Below, piece after piece: positions 1 through 5,387 of a DNA stretch of 5,387 nt. The notes beneath the pieces were generated by a model. The model was not told where the DNA came from. It was given only the letters and a program-made list of their open reading frames with translations, and did not search any database. The stretch comes from Clostridia bacterium. GTDB taxonomy: Bacteria; Bacillota; Clostridia; TANB77; UBA1234. The position numbers and the translations under genes were made by a program. The DNA lies in assembly GCA_900753135.1 (NCBI GenBank), contig CAADXZ010000057.1:1-5387 (forward strand). Direction: 5' to 3'. Each line of letters begins with the position of its first letter. The first letter of the stretch is position 1.

Positions 1-13
1 AATTTATGCGAGA

Positions 14-98
14 GATTTTCTTCCTTTCGGTCGAAAACTCTCGAGGGACGAAAGAATGAAAATCGAAGATTTTCATCTTTCTTGTCTATTCTTTCTTG
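14..98 (+). repeat. Imperfect direct repeats giving competing hairpins in the leader
   Basis: GATTTTCTTCCTTTC (14-28) recurs as GATTTTCATCTTTC (68-81), and CTTTCTTG at 77-84 recurs at 91-98. The segment between them, CGAAAG (49-54) plus GAAAATC (58-64), is complementary to both copies of the first repeat. It can pair upstream (14-29 with 49-64) or downstream (47-64 with 68-86). GAAAGAAT (50-57) can also pair perfectly with ATTCTTTC (88-95). A further option is GAGAG (10-14) with CTCTC (38-42), which would cover the possible AAC specifier. Which fold forms depends on the missing 5' Stem I strand. Confidence 0.55.
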
Positions 99-155
99 AA
101 TGACTTAATTTTGTGGTGTCACTAGTTCAAATATTTAAAAGGAATATTAAAACTT

Positions 156-181
156 GGGTGGTACCACGGAAAATTCGTCCC
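156..181 (+). promoter_or_regulatory. T-box antiterminator with tRNA acceptor-binding bulge
   Basis: GGG (156-158) pairs with CCC (179-181), and ACG (166-168) pairs with CGT (176-178). Between the two helices is the standard 7-base bulge TGGTACC (159-165). Its first four bases, UGGU in RNA, pair with the NCCA end of uncharged tRNA and stabilise this fold, so that RNA polymerase reads through. The CCC arm is shared with the terminator stem, making the two folds mutually exclusive. The variable base U162 would pair with an A73 discriminator, or wobble with G73, the usual base in bacterial tRNA-Asn and tRNA-Asp. Confidence 0.93.
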
Positions 182-207
182 TAGCATATTTATATGCTAG
201 GGTTTTT
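179..207 (+). terminator. Regulated intrinsic terminator of the T-box
   Basis: CCCTAGCATA (179-188) pairs perfectly with TATGCTAGGG (193-202), giving a 10-bp stem with a TTTA loop, followed directly by TTTTT (203-207). The first three bases are also the 3' arm of the antiterminator, so charged tRNA or no tRNA should leave this terminator formed and the operon off. Confidence 0.95.
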
Positions 208-241
208 GTGTGTTACAGACTAATATTTCACACAAATATTT

Positions 242-277
242 TTCGTCCCTTGATTTAGTAAAATGCTAAAGGCTTTT
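242..277 (+). repeat. Second copy of antiterminator arm with terminator-like tail
   Basis: TTCGTCCCT (242-250) exactly repeats the antiterminator 3' arm at 174-182. Downstream, ATGCTA (263-268) matches ATGCTA (194-199) of the first terminator, and TTTT (274-277) matches its T run, so three landmarks recur in order with offsets of 68-71 bases. The second copy folds only weakly: TTTAG (254-258) with CTAAA (266-270), plus CC (248-249) with GG (271-272) across a bulge. There is no intact second T-box motif; GTGTTAC (210-216) is the nearest match to GTGGTAC (158-164). It may be a decayed tandem terminator module. The repeat is directly visible; its function is inference. Confidence 0.6.
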
Positions 278-287
278 ACAAGATAAA

Positions 288-293
288 AGGAGG
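288..293 (+). promoter_or_regulatory. Ribosome binding site of aspS
   Basis: AGGAGG lies 8 bases before the ATG at 302 and fixes the aspS start. The preceding CTTTT (273-277) could pair with AAAAG (285-289), overlapping the edge of the site, but the 5-bp stem is too weak to claim control. Confidence 0.9.
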
Positions 294-301
294 AAAAAAA
301 T

Positions 302-538
302 ATGGAAAAATTTAAGTACAGAACTCATACTTGCAATGAAATATCTGAAGAGGATATTGGAAAAGAGGTAAAATTAGCGGGGTGGATTCAATCAATCAGA
401 GATCATGGAGGCGTTATCTTTTTAGATTTACGAGATCAATATGGGGTATCTCAAGTAGTCGTTCATGATGAGGAAGTAGTAAAAAAAATATGCAAGGAAA
501 CTGTAATTTCAGCAACACGGAAAAGTTGTAAAACGTGA
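302..538 (+). CDS. aspS: N-terminal AspRS fragment: anticodon-binding OB fold
   Basis: This open frame of 78 codons carries AspRS residues 1-72 followed by six out-of-frame residues and a stop. It covers most of the OB-fold domain that reads the anticodon, including GWIQSIRDHGGVIFLDLRD (27-45). His35 in RDHGG sits where the discriminating E. coli enzyme has Leu30; His at this site is associated with non-discriminating AspRS in work on Pseudomonas. The fragment lacks the end of the OB fold and all of the catalytic core, so alone it would have no charging activity. Confidence 0.8.
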   Translation: MEKFKYRTHTCNEISEEDIGKEVKLAGWIQSIRDHGGVIFLDLRDQYGVSQVVVHDEEVVKKICKETVISATRKSCKT

Positions 539-572
539 TGAAGAAACAATAAACAAAAATATTAAAACTGGT

Positions 573-2048
573 ATGGTCGAAGTTGTTGCAGAAAATATTG
601 AAATATTAGGAGAATGTAATAATGTTTTACCTTTTGAGGTACAAGAATCATTAAAAACAAAAGAAGACGTACGTTTGAAATATCGTTATTTAGACTTAAG
701 AAATGAAAAGGTAAAAGATAAGATATTATTTAGATCAAAGGTTGTAAGCTATTTAAGGAAAAAGATGGAGAGCATGAATTTTACAGAAATAACAACGCCA
801 ATACTTACTTCGTCATCTCCAGAAGGTGCAAGGGATTATATCATACCTTCAAGAAAACATAAAGGAAAATTTTATGCTTTACCACAAGCACCTCAACAGT
901 TTAAACAATTACTTATGGTATCTGGAATAGATAAATACTTTCAAATAGCACCTTGTTTCAGAGATGAAGATGCTAGAGCAGACAGAACACCAGGAGAGTT
1001 TTATCAACTAGACTTTGAAATGGCATTTGCAACACAAGAAGATGTATTTGAAGTGGCAGAAGAAGTTTTGACAGATGTTTTTATAAAGTTCTCGAATAAA
1101 AAGATTAGTTCTAAGCCTTTTGTAAGGATTCCTTATGATGAAGCAATGCTAAAGTATGGAACAGATAAGCCAGATTTAAGAAACCCACTTGTGATAGAGG
1201 ATTTGACAGATTTCTTTGCGGATGTTGAGTTTAAACCATTTAAGGGAAAACTTGTAAGAGGTATTGTTGCACATGAATGTACTAAAATGTCAAAATCATT
1301 CTTTGAAAAGATGCTTGATTTTGCACTAAGCATTGGTATGAAAGGACTTGGCTACATAGAAGTTGAAAATGATGGCACATACAAAGGCCCAATAGCTAAA
1401 TATTTTACAGAAGAACAAAATGAAAAAATAAGGAAACAATTAAATTTAATTACTGGTGATGTACTATTCTTCATATCTGATTCAAAATACTTAATAAACA
1501 AACTTGCAGGACAGATAAGAACTGAACTTGCTATAAGAATGGATTTAATAAAAAATGACAGATTTGAATTTTGTTTTATAACTGACTTTCCGATGTATGA
1601 ATTAGGAGTGGATGGAAAAATAGACTTTATGCACAACCCATTCTCAATGCCACAAGGCGGAATTAAAGCTTTACAAGAAGAAAGTCCATTAGATATAAAA
1701 GCTTATCAATATGATATTGTTTGCAATGGAGTAGAGCTATCTTCGGGAGCAGTTAGAAATCATAGAATAGATATAATGGAAAAAGCTTTTGAAATAGCTG
1801 GCTATTCAAAAGATGAACTAGAAAGTAGATTTGGAGCATTGTATAAGGCATTTCAATATGGTGCACCACCACATGCAGGAATGGCACCAGGTGTCGATAG
1901 AATGATAATGCTATTAATGGGCGAAGAGTGTATAAGAGAGATAATTGCATTCCCTATGACAGCAAATGCTGAAGATTTACTTATGGGGGCTCCTGGAGAT
2001 GTAACAGAAAAACAACTAAGAGAAGTTCACATCAAGATGAGAACATAG
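573..2048 (+). CDS. aspS: C-terminal AspRS fragment: catalytic core and GAD domain
   Basis: The open frame holds 491 codons if started at ATG 573, but AspRS homology continues upstream in frame to 519 and no ribosome binding site precedes 573, so this ATG is probably an internal Met (residue 91 of the restored protein). Visible are YALPQAPQQFKQLLM (101-115 of this fragment), motif 2 FRDEDARADR (129-138), EFYQLDFEM (142-150) and motif 3 GVDRMIMLL (440-448). The wording DRTPGEFYQLD in place of the usual DRQPEFTQ(I/L)D, and GMAPGVDR in place of GIAFGLDR, places it in a divergent AspRS branch whose motifs resemble alphaproteobacterial enzymes. It ends with TAG at 2046-2048. Confidence 0.85.
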   Translation: MVEVVAENIEILGECNNVLPFEVQESLKTKEDVRLKYRYLDLRNEKVKDKILFRSKVVSYLRKKMESMNFTEITTPILTSSSPEGARDYIIPSRKHKGKFYALPQAPQQFKQLLMVSGIDKYFQIAPCFRDEDARADRTPGEFYQLDFEMAFATQEDVFEVAEEVLTDVFIKFSNKKISSKPFVRIPYDEAMLKYGTDKPDLRNPLVIEDLTDFFADVEFKPFKGKLVRGIVAHECTKMSKSFFEKMLDFALSIGMKGLGYIEVENDGTYKGPIAKYFTEEQNEKIRKQLNLITGDVLFFISDSKYLINKLAGQIRTELAIRMDLIKNDRFEFCFITDFPMYELGVDGKIDFMHNPFSMPQGGIKALQEESPLDIKAYQYDIVCNGVELSSGAVRNHRIDIMEKAFEIAGYSKDELESRFGALYKAFQYGAPPHAGMAPGVDRMIMLLMGEECIREIIAFPMTANAEDLLMGAPGDVTEKQLREVHIKMRT

Positions 2049-2056
2049 TTTTAATG

Positions 2057-2085
2057 TTGTAAAATCGTTTGATTTGATATATAAT
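2057..2085 (+). promoter_or_regulatory. Candidate internal promoter for gatCAB
   Basis: A perfect -10 box TATAAT (2080-2085) lies exactly 17 bases after a -35-like TTGTAA (2057-2062, four of six matches to TTGACA). It sits in the 86-base gap between aspS and gatC, and transcription would begin near 2092, about 40 bases before the gatC start. It would allow SigA-type expression of gatCAB independent of the T-box. AT-rich gaps produce such matches by chance, but the spacing and position are favourable. Confidence 0.5.
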
Positions 2086-2120
2086 AAAGCAGGATTTTTG
2101 AGAAAGACAGTCCATAAGAA

Positions 2121-2126
2121 TAGGAG
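2121..2126 (+). promoter_or_regulatory. Ribosome binding site deciding the gatC start
   Basis: TAGGAG ends 8 bases before ATG 2135. The in-frame GTG at 2126 overlaps this site and cannot use it, so the ATG is the better start. Confidence 0.85.
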
Positions 2127-2134
2127 TGATAAAA

Positions 2135-2419
2135 ATGATAAACAAAGACGAAATCAAACATATTGCAGATTTGAGTATGCTTAATTTAACAGACGAAGAA
2201 GTTGAAAAGTATACTACAAACATGCAAGAAATAGTAGGTTTTGCTAATAAAATAAATGAATTGGAAACAGATGGTGTTACGGAGTCAGCATTTGCACTTG
2301 ATACGTATAACGTGTTTAGAAAAGACGAAGTAAGAGAGTCTTTTGATAGAGATATGTTATTGAAGAATGCTCCAAGTAGCAACGGTGAAGCATATTCATT
2401 ACCAGGTATGATGAACTAG
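2135..2419 (+). CDS. gatC: Asp/Glu-tRNA amidotransferase subunit C (GatC)
   Basis: GatC is the small non-catalytic subunit of the cytoplasmic GatCAB complex; it wraps around GatA and holds GatA and GatB together. The 94-residue product matches the usual length of about 95. Family features are the N-terminal helical segment with IKHIADLSMLNLTDEEVEKY (7-26), the mid-section TDGVTESAFAL, the NVFRKDEV motif, and the C-terminal KNAPSSNGEAYSLPGMM, matching the family pattern NAP followed by a VP-like end. Its own ribosome binding site and a candidate promoter lie in the 86-base gap after aspS, while gatA follows after 11 bases, so gatCAB is a tight transcription and translation unit. Nothing in the sequence suggests damage. 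Confidence 0.97.
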   Translation: MINKDEIKHIADLSMLNLTDEEVEKYTTNMQEIVGFANKINELETDGVTESAFALDTYNVFRKDEVRESFDRDMLLKNAPSSNGEAYSLPGMMN

Positions 2420-2423
2420 GAGG
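2418..2423 (+). promoter_or_regulatory. Ribosome binding site of gatA, overlapping the gatC stop
   Basis: AGGAGG uses the last two bases of the gatC TAG stop (2417-2419) and ends 7 bases before the gatA ATG. This favours coupled translation of the two subunits. Confidence 0.9.
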
Positions 2424-2430
2424 CGAAGAA

Positions 2431-3870
2431 ATGGATATAACAAAATTAACAGCATCACAAATACGTGAAAAGTATGAAACAAAAGAGTTAACAGTTCCAC
2501 AAGTTGTGAAAGCATATTTTGAAAAAATAAAAGCTGACGACGAAAAAATTAAAGCATATATAACACTTTGCGAAGAAGAAGCAATGCAAAAAGCTGAAGC
2601 AGTACAAAAAAAATATGACGCAGGAGAGAAACTTGGAGAACTTGCGGGCGTTCCAATAGCAATAAAAGACAATATGTGTACTAAGGGAATTAGAACTACT
2701 TGTGCATCTAAAATGCTTGAAAACTTCATTCCACCTTATGATGCTACAGTAATCAAAAAAATAAATGATTCTGATGCGATAATATTAGGAAAAGTTAACA
2801 TGGATGAATTTGCAATGGGTGGTTCAACAGAGAACTCTGCATTTTTTAAGACACATAACCCTGTAAATTTAAATAAAGTACCAGGTGGTTCATCAGGTGG
2901 TAGTGCTGCAGCTGTTGCAGGTGATATGGCACCAATATCTTTAGGAAGCGACACCGGTGGATCAATAAGAGAACCTGCAGCTTTCTGTGGAATAGTTGGA
3001 CTAAAACCAACTTATGGACTTGTTTCAAGATATGGACTTGTTGCATTTGCATCTTCACTTGATCAAATAGGACCAATGGGAAAAACAGTAACAGATGTAA
3101 CAAATGTTTTGAATGTTATAGCTGGTCATGATGAAATGGATTCAACATCAGCAAATATTGAAAAAATAGATTATACAAAGGCTTTAGTAAATGATGTAAA
3201 AGGATTAAAAATAGGCGTACCTAAAGAATTTTTGGGTGAAGGTGTTAGTGAAGAAGTTAGAAAGGCTATAAATACAGCTATTGAAAAATACAAAAAATTA
3301 GGTGCAGAAGTTAAAGAGTGTTCTTTGCCAGCAACAGAGTATGCACTTCCAGCGTATTATATAATTGCTTGTGCGGAAGCAAGCTCAAACCTTGGAAGAT
3401 TTGATGGAATTAGATATGGTTATAGAACAAAGAACTATGAAAGCTTGGCAGACATATATAGAAATAGCCGTTCCGAAGGATTTGGTGAAGAGGTTAAGAG
3501 AAGAATAATACTTGGAACTTATGTACTATCTTCAGGATATTATGATGCATATTATAAAAAAGCTCAAAAAGTAAGAACAATAGTAAAAAAAGATTTTGAC
3601 AAAGTCTTCGAAGAATTTGATGTATTATTAACCCCAACAACTCCAACGGTTGCTTTCGATATAGGTTCAAAAATATCGAATCCGCTTGAGATGTACATGT
3701 CAGACATATTGACAGTTTCTATAAATATAGCTGGTGTACCTGCAATTTCAGTTCCTTGTGGAAAAGATATTGAAGGAATGCCAATAGGAATGCAACTTAT
3801 AGGAAAACACTTTGATGAAGAAAAGATTTTAAGAGCAGCTTATACTTATGAGCAAAACGAGGAGGTGTAG
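2431..3870 (+). CDS. gatA: Asp/Glu-tRNA amidotransferase subunit A (GatA), glutaminase
   Basis: GatA is the amidase-signature subunit that hydrolyses glutamine and feeds ammonia through an internal channel to GatB, for making Asn-tRNA-Asn from Asp-tRNA-Asn or Gln-tRNA-Gln from Glu-tRNA-Gln. The 479-residue length is typical (about 485). The Ser-cisSer-Lys catalytic triad is complete: Lys79 in PIAIKDN, Ser154 in PGGSSGGSAAAVAG and Ser178 in GSDTGGSIREPA, at the same numbers as I recall for the Staphylococcus aureus enzyme. Other family blocks are LGKVNMDEFAMGGSTENS (about 119-136), GLKPTYGLVSRYGLVAFASS (190-209) and, towards the C terminus, LLTPTTP and GMPIGMQLIG. It is soluble, with no signal peptide or membrane segment. 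It lies 11 bases after gatC and 3 bases before gatB. The intact triad and context make a different amidase unlikely. Confidence 0.98.
   Translation: MDITKLTASQIREKYETKELTVPQVVKAYFEKIKADDEKIKAYITLCEEEAMQKAEAVQKKYDAGEKLGELAGVPIAIKDNMCTKGIRTTCASKMLENFIPPYDATVIKKINDSDAIILGKVNMDEFAMGGSTENSAFFKTHNPVNLNKVPGGSSGGSAAAVAGDMAPISLGSDTGGSIREPAAFCGIVGLKPTYGLVSRYGLVAFASSLDQIGPMGKTVTDVTNVLNVIAGHDEMDSTSANIEKIDYTKALVNDVKGLKIGVPKEFLGEGVSEEVRKAINTAIEKYKKLGAEVKECSLPATEYALPAYYIIACAEASSNLGRFDGIRYGYRTKNYESLADIYRNSRSEGFGEEVKRRIILGTYVLSSGYYDAYYKKAQKVRTIVKKDFDKVFEEFDVLLTPTTPTVAFDIGSKISNPLEMYMSDILTVSINIAGVPAISVPCGKDIEGMPIGMQLIGKHFDEEKILRAAYTYEQNEEV
3861..3865 (+). promoter_or_regulatory. Ribosome binding site of gatB, inside the end of gatA
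   Basis: GGAGG lies within the last codons of gatA and ends 8 bases before the gatB ATG at 3874. The gatA stop (3868-3870) sits between the site and the start, so translation of gatB is probably coupled to that of gatA. Confidence 0.9.
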
Positions 3871-3873
3871 TAC

Positions 3874-5304
3874 ATGGAATACGAAGTAGTAATAGGATTG
3901 GAAGTTCATGCCGAACTATCAACAAAAACCAAAATATATTGTGGATGTCCAACAGAATTTGGTAGTGCACCAAACACACATTGCTGTCCTGTTTGCACAG
4001 GTATGCCAGGAGCACTTCCAGTGTTAAATGAAAAAGTTGTTGAATATGCCGTAAGAGCAGGGCTTGCTACAAATTGTGAGATAGCAAAAGAAAGCAAACA
4101 AGATAGAAAAAATTATTTCTATCCAGATACACCAAGGGCATATCAGATTTCTCAATTTGATTTACCACTATGTGCTCATGGACATGTAGATGTAGTAGTA
4201 GATGGAAAAGAAAAAACAATAGGTATTACCAGAATACATATAGAAGATGATGCAGGTAAGCTAGTACATGATAACTATACAGGTGGAACATTAGTAGATT
4301 TAAATAGAGCTGGAGTACCACTTATAGAGATAGTTTCAGAACCAGATATGAGAAGTGCAGAAGAGGCAGTTGCTTATGTCGAAAGATTAAAAGGAATATT
4401 GGAATATATTGGCGTTTCTGACTGCAAGATGCAAGAAGGATCACTAAGAGCGGACGTCAACTTATCATTAAGACCAGTTGGACAAGAAAAATTTGGAACA
4501 AGAACAGAAACCAAAAACCTAAATTCGTTTAGAGCAATCGCAAGAAGCATCGAATTTGAAATACAAAGACAAAAAGAAATATTAGAATCAGGAGGAAAAG
4601 TATATCAAGAAACAAGAAGATGGGATGACGAAGCAGGTGAAGGATATGCAATGAGAACAAAAGAAGAGGCGAACGACTACAGATACTTCCCAGAACCAGA
4701 CTTAATGCCAATAAGACTATCTGACGAATATATAAATAATATTAAAGACACATTGCCAGAATTGCCAGAAAGCAGAAAGAAGAGATACATAGAAGAATTA
4801 GGATTACCAGAATATGATGCAGGAATAATAACATCATCAAAAACTTTGTCAGACTTCTTTGAATCTGCAACAAAATCTTGTGGCAACGCTAAAGCAGTAA
4901 GCAACTGGATAATGACAGATATAATAAGAATAGCAAGAGAAAAAGGTATAGAATATAATGAGCTTCCATTCACATCAGAACAATTTGCAAAACTAATCAC
5001 GTTAATAGATAAGGGAACAATAAGTGGTTCAATTGCTAAAAAAGTATTTGAAGAAATGGTTGAAACAGGAAAAGAACCAGAAAAAATAGTTGAAGAAAAA
5101 GGATTAGTACAAATTTCAGACGAGGGAGCAATAAAAGAAGTTGTAGATAAGATAATTGCAGCAAACCCACAATCAGTAGAAGATTATAAAAATGGAAAAG
5201 ATAGAGCATTAGGTTTCTTAGTAGGTCAATGCATGAAAGAGATGAAAGGAAAAGGAAACCCACAAATATTAAATAAATTGATATTAGAATATTTAACAAA
5301 ATAG
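3874..5304 (+). CDS. gatB: Asp/Glu-tRNA amidotransferase subunit B (GatB), kinase/transamidase
   Basis: GatB binds the misacylated tRNA, phosphorylates the side-chain carboxylate of tRNA-bound Asp or Glu with ATP, and transfers ammonia from GatA to form Asn-tRNA-Asn or Gln-tRNA-Gln. The 476-residue length is normal. The N-terminal catalytic domain begins VIGLEVHAEL (6-15). Cysteines at 23, 25, 38 and 41 (YCGC and CPVC) form the zinc-binding set seen in most bacterial GatB. The family signature VDLNRAGVPLIEI spans 141-153, followed by TRTETKNLNSFR (209-220), RRWDD (248-252) and YRYFPEPDL (269-277). The C-terminal helical and YqeY-like tail, which contacts the tRNA elbow, ends with GQCMKEMKGKGNPQ (451-464). 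Start ATG 3874 is supported by GGAGG at 3861-3865 and by the motif-bearing N terminus. It is the last gene in the window; no clear terminator follows within 83 bases. Confidence 0.98.
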   Translation: MEYEVVIGLEVHAELSTKTKIYCGCPTEFGSAPNTHCCPVCTGMPGALPVLNEKVVEYAVRAGLATNCEIAKESKQDRKNYFYPDTPRAYQISQFDLPLCAHGHVDVVVDGKEKTIGITRIHIEDDAGKLVHDNYTGGTLVDLNRAGVPLIEIVSEPDMRSAEEAVAYVERLKGILEYIGVSDCKMQEGSLRADVNLSLRPVGQEKFGTRTETKNLNSFRAIARSIEFEIQRQKEILESGGKVYQETRRWDDEAGEGYAMRTKEEANDYRYFPEPDLMPIRLSDEYINNIKDTLPELPESRKKRYIEELGLPEYDAGIITSSKTLSDFFESATKSCGNAKAVSNWIMTDIIRIAREKGIEYNELPFTSEQFAKLITLIDKGTISGSIAKKVFEEMVETGKEPEKIVEEKGLVQISDEGAIKEVVDKIIAANPQSVEDYKNGKDRALGFLVGQCMKEMKGKGNPQILNKLILEYLTK

Positions 5305-5387
5305 TTTTATTTTAATATATTTTCCTTAGTTGCGAGAAAAAGAATTTGTACATAATCTAAACAGTGCATAACGAAACAATATTTAAT

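Larger units (their letters stand above)
1..207 (+). promoter_or_regulatory. T-box riboswitch leader, 5' end cut by the window edge
   Basis: This is a tRNA-sensing transcription attenuator controlling the downstream aspS-gatCAB operon. The T-box motif GGGTGGTACCACGG (156-169) and a following terminator identify the family. Reading 5' to 3', bases 1 to about 46 look like the 3' strand of Stem I: a GCGA (8-11), as often found opposite the AG bulge, then a possible specifier AAC (Asn, 36-38) preceded by CGAA. Bases 47-86 form a 17-bp hairpin with an A bulge, a TT bulge and a GAA loop, in the position of Stem II. TTGAATGAC (96-104) pairs with GTCA (118-121) and TTCAA (126-130), in the position of Stem IIA/B. 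A weak AT hairpin (131-147) could be Stem III. The candidate specifier lies about 120 bases before the T-box motif, a usual spacing. The riboswitch class is certain; the specifier and stem assignments are tentative because the 5' half of Stem I and the promoter are outside the window. Confidence 0.93.
302..2048 (+). pseudogene. aspS: Aspartyl-tRNA synthetase, interrupted by a one-base frameshift
   Basis: AspRS activates aspartate with ATP and charges it onto tRNA-Asp; a non-discriminating form also charges tRNA-Asn for amidation by GatCAB, encoded just downstream. Reading starts at 302 in one frame and hits TGA at 536-538, but homology moves to the +1 frame at GGA 519-521. Removing one base at about 515-518 (ACA C GGA) joins the parts into a 581-residue protein, close to the roughly 590 of bacterial AspRS. 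The joined stretch reads SATGKVVKRDEETIN, matching the family there. All other domains are intact: OB-fold anticodon domain (about 1-105), class II catalytic core with motif 2 (FRDEDARADR, restored 219-228) and motif 3 (motif Arg about 533), and a GAD insertion (about 295-415). The out-of-frame CGG at 518 is unusual in this AT-rich gene. A recent mutation or a sequencing error fits best, since neither part shows decay. The gene identity is sure; whether it is truly broken is open. Confidence 0.95.

Noticed and set aside
222..243. AATATTT/AAATATT hairpin followed by TTT as an independent terminator
   Set aside because: The 7-bp stem is entirely A-T and too weak for a confident terminator; it is mentioned only as part of the duplicated leader region.
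515..524. Programmed +1 frameshifting at ACA CGG in aspS
   Set aside because: The Thr tRNA on ACA would re-pair poorly on CAC, there is no stop codon at the shift site and no obvious stimulatory element, and AspRS is not known to use frameshifting. Mutation or sequencing error is simpler.
2049..2100. Terminator between aspS and gatC
   Set aside because: AAATC (2062-2066) and GATTT (2071-2075) form only a 5-bp stem with no T run after it.
2126..2128. GTG as an earlier start of gatC
   Set aside because: It overlaps the TAGGAG ribosome binding site that is well placed for ATG 2135, and the extra residues are not part of the GatC family.
2032..2382. Minus-strand open frame across the aspS-gatC gap
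   Set aside because: It is mostly antisense to gatC, lacks a convincing ribosome binding site, and has a low-complexity Ser/Ile/Phe product typical of a shadow frame.
2316..2729. Long minus-strand open frame opposite gatC and gatA
   Set aside because: It lies wholly opposite conserved genes, starts and ends without family motifs, and its Ser/Phe/Ile-rich composition is what the complement of Lys/Glu/Ala-rich coding gives.
5330..5356. Promoter-like TTGCGA and CATAAT after gatB
   Set aside because: The spacer is only 15 bases and both boxes are imperfect; such matches are expected by chance in AT-rich sequence.

Overview
The window is a compact operon from an AT-rich, low-G+C Gram-positive bacterium, most likely a member of the Clostridia. 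The grounds are a T-box riboswitch (almost confined to Firmicutes and relatives), strong AGGAGG ribosome binding sites, AGA/ATA/AAA-rich codon use, and an aspS-gatC-gatA-gatB arrangement that fits clostridial tRNA-dependent asparagine synthesis. The species cannot be named from the sequence.

Layout. Bases 1-301 are a long untranslated leader. It holds the 3' part of a tRNA-sensing T-box riboswitch (T-box motif and antiterminator at 156-181, intrinsic terminator at 179-207). It also holds a second, degenerate copy of the antiterminator arm plus terminator-like region (242-277), and then the aspS ribosome binding site. Bases 302-2048 encode an aspartyl-tRNA synthetase interrupted by a single-base frameshift near 515-520. 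An 86-base gap follows that contains a well-formed candidate promoter, then gatC (2135-2419), gatA (2431-3870) and gatB (3874-5304), tightly packed with 11- and 3-base gaps. The last 83 bases hold no gene and no convincing terminator.

How the genes fit together. A non-discriminating AspRS charges both tRNA-Asp and tRNA-Asn with aspartate, and the GatCAB amidotransferase converts Asp-tRNA-Asn to Asn-tRNA-Asn, taking ammonia from glutamine. GatCAB can also convert Glu-tRNA-Gln to Gln-tRNA-Gln. The T-box would raise expression when the cognate tRNA is uncharged. A tentative Asn codon (AAC, 36-38) fits this, but half of the specifier stem lies outside the window. The AspRS carries a His at the anticodon-loop position linked to relaxed tRNA specificity.

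Most of the window is well-known biology. The points that deserve a second look are the aspS frameshift in an otherwise undecayed gene, the duplicated terminator cassette in the leader, and the internal promoter that could let gatCAB be expressed independently of the riboswitch and of the broken aspS. I see no sign of an undescribed system.
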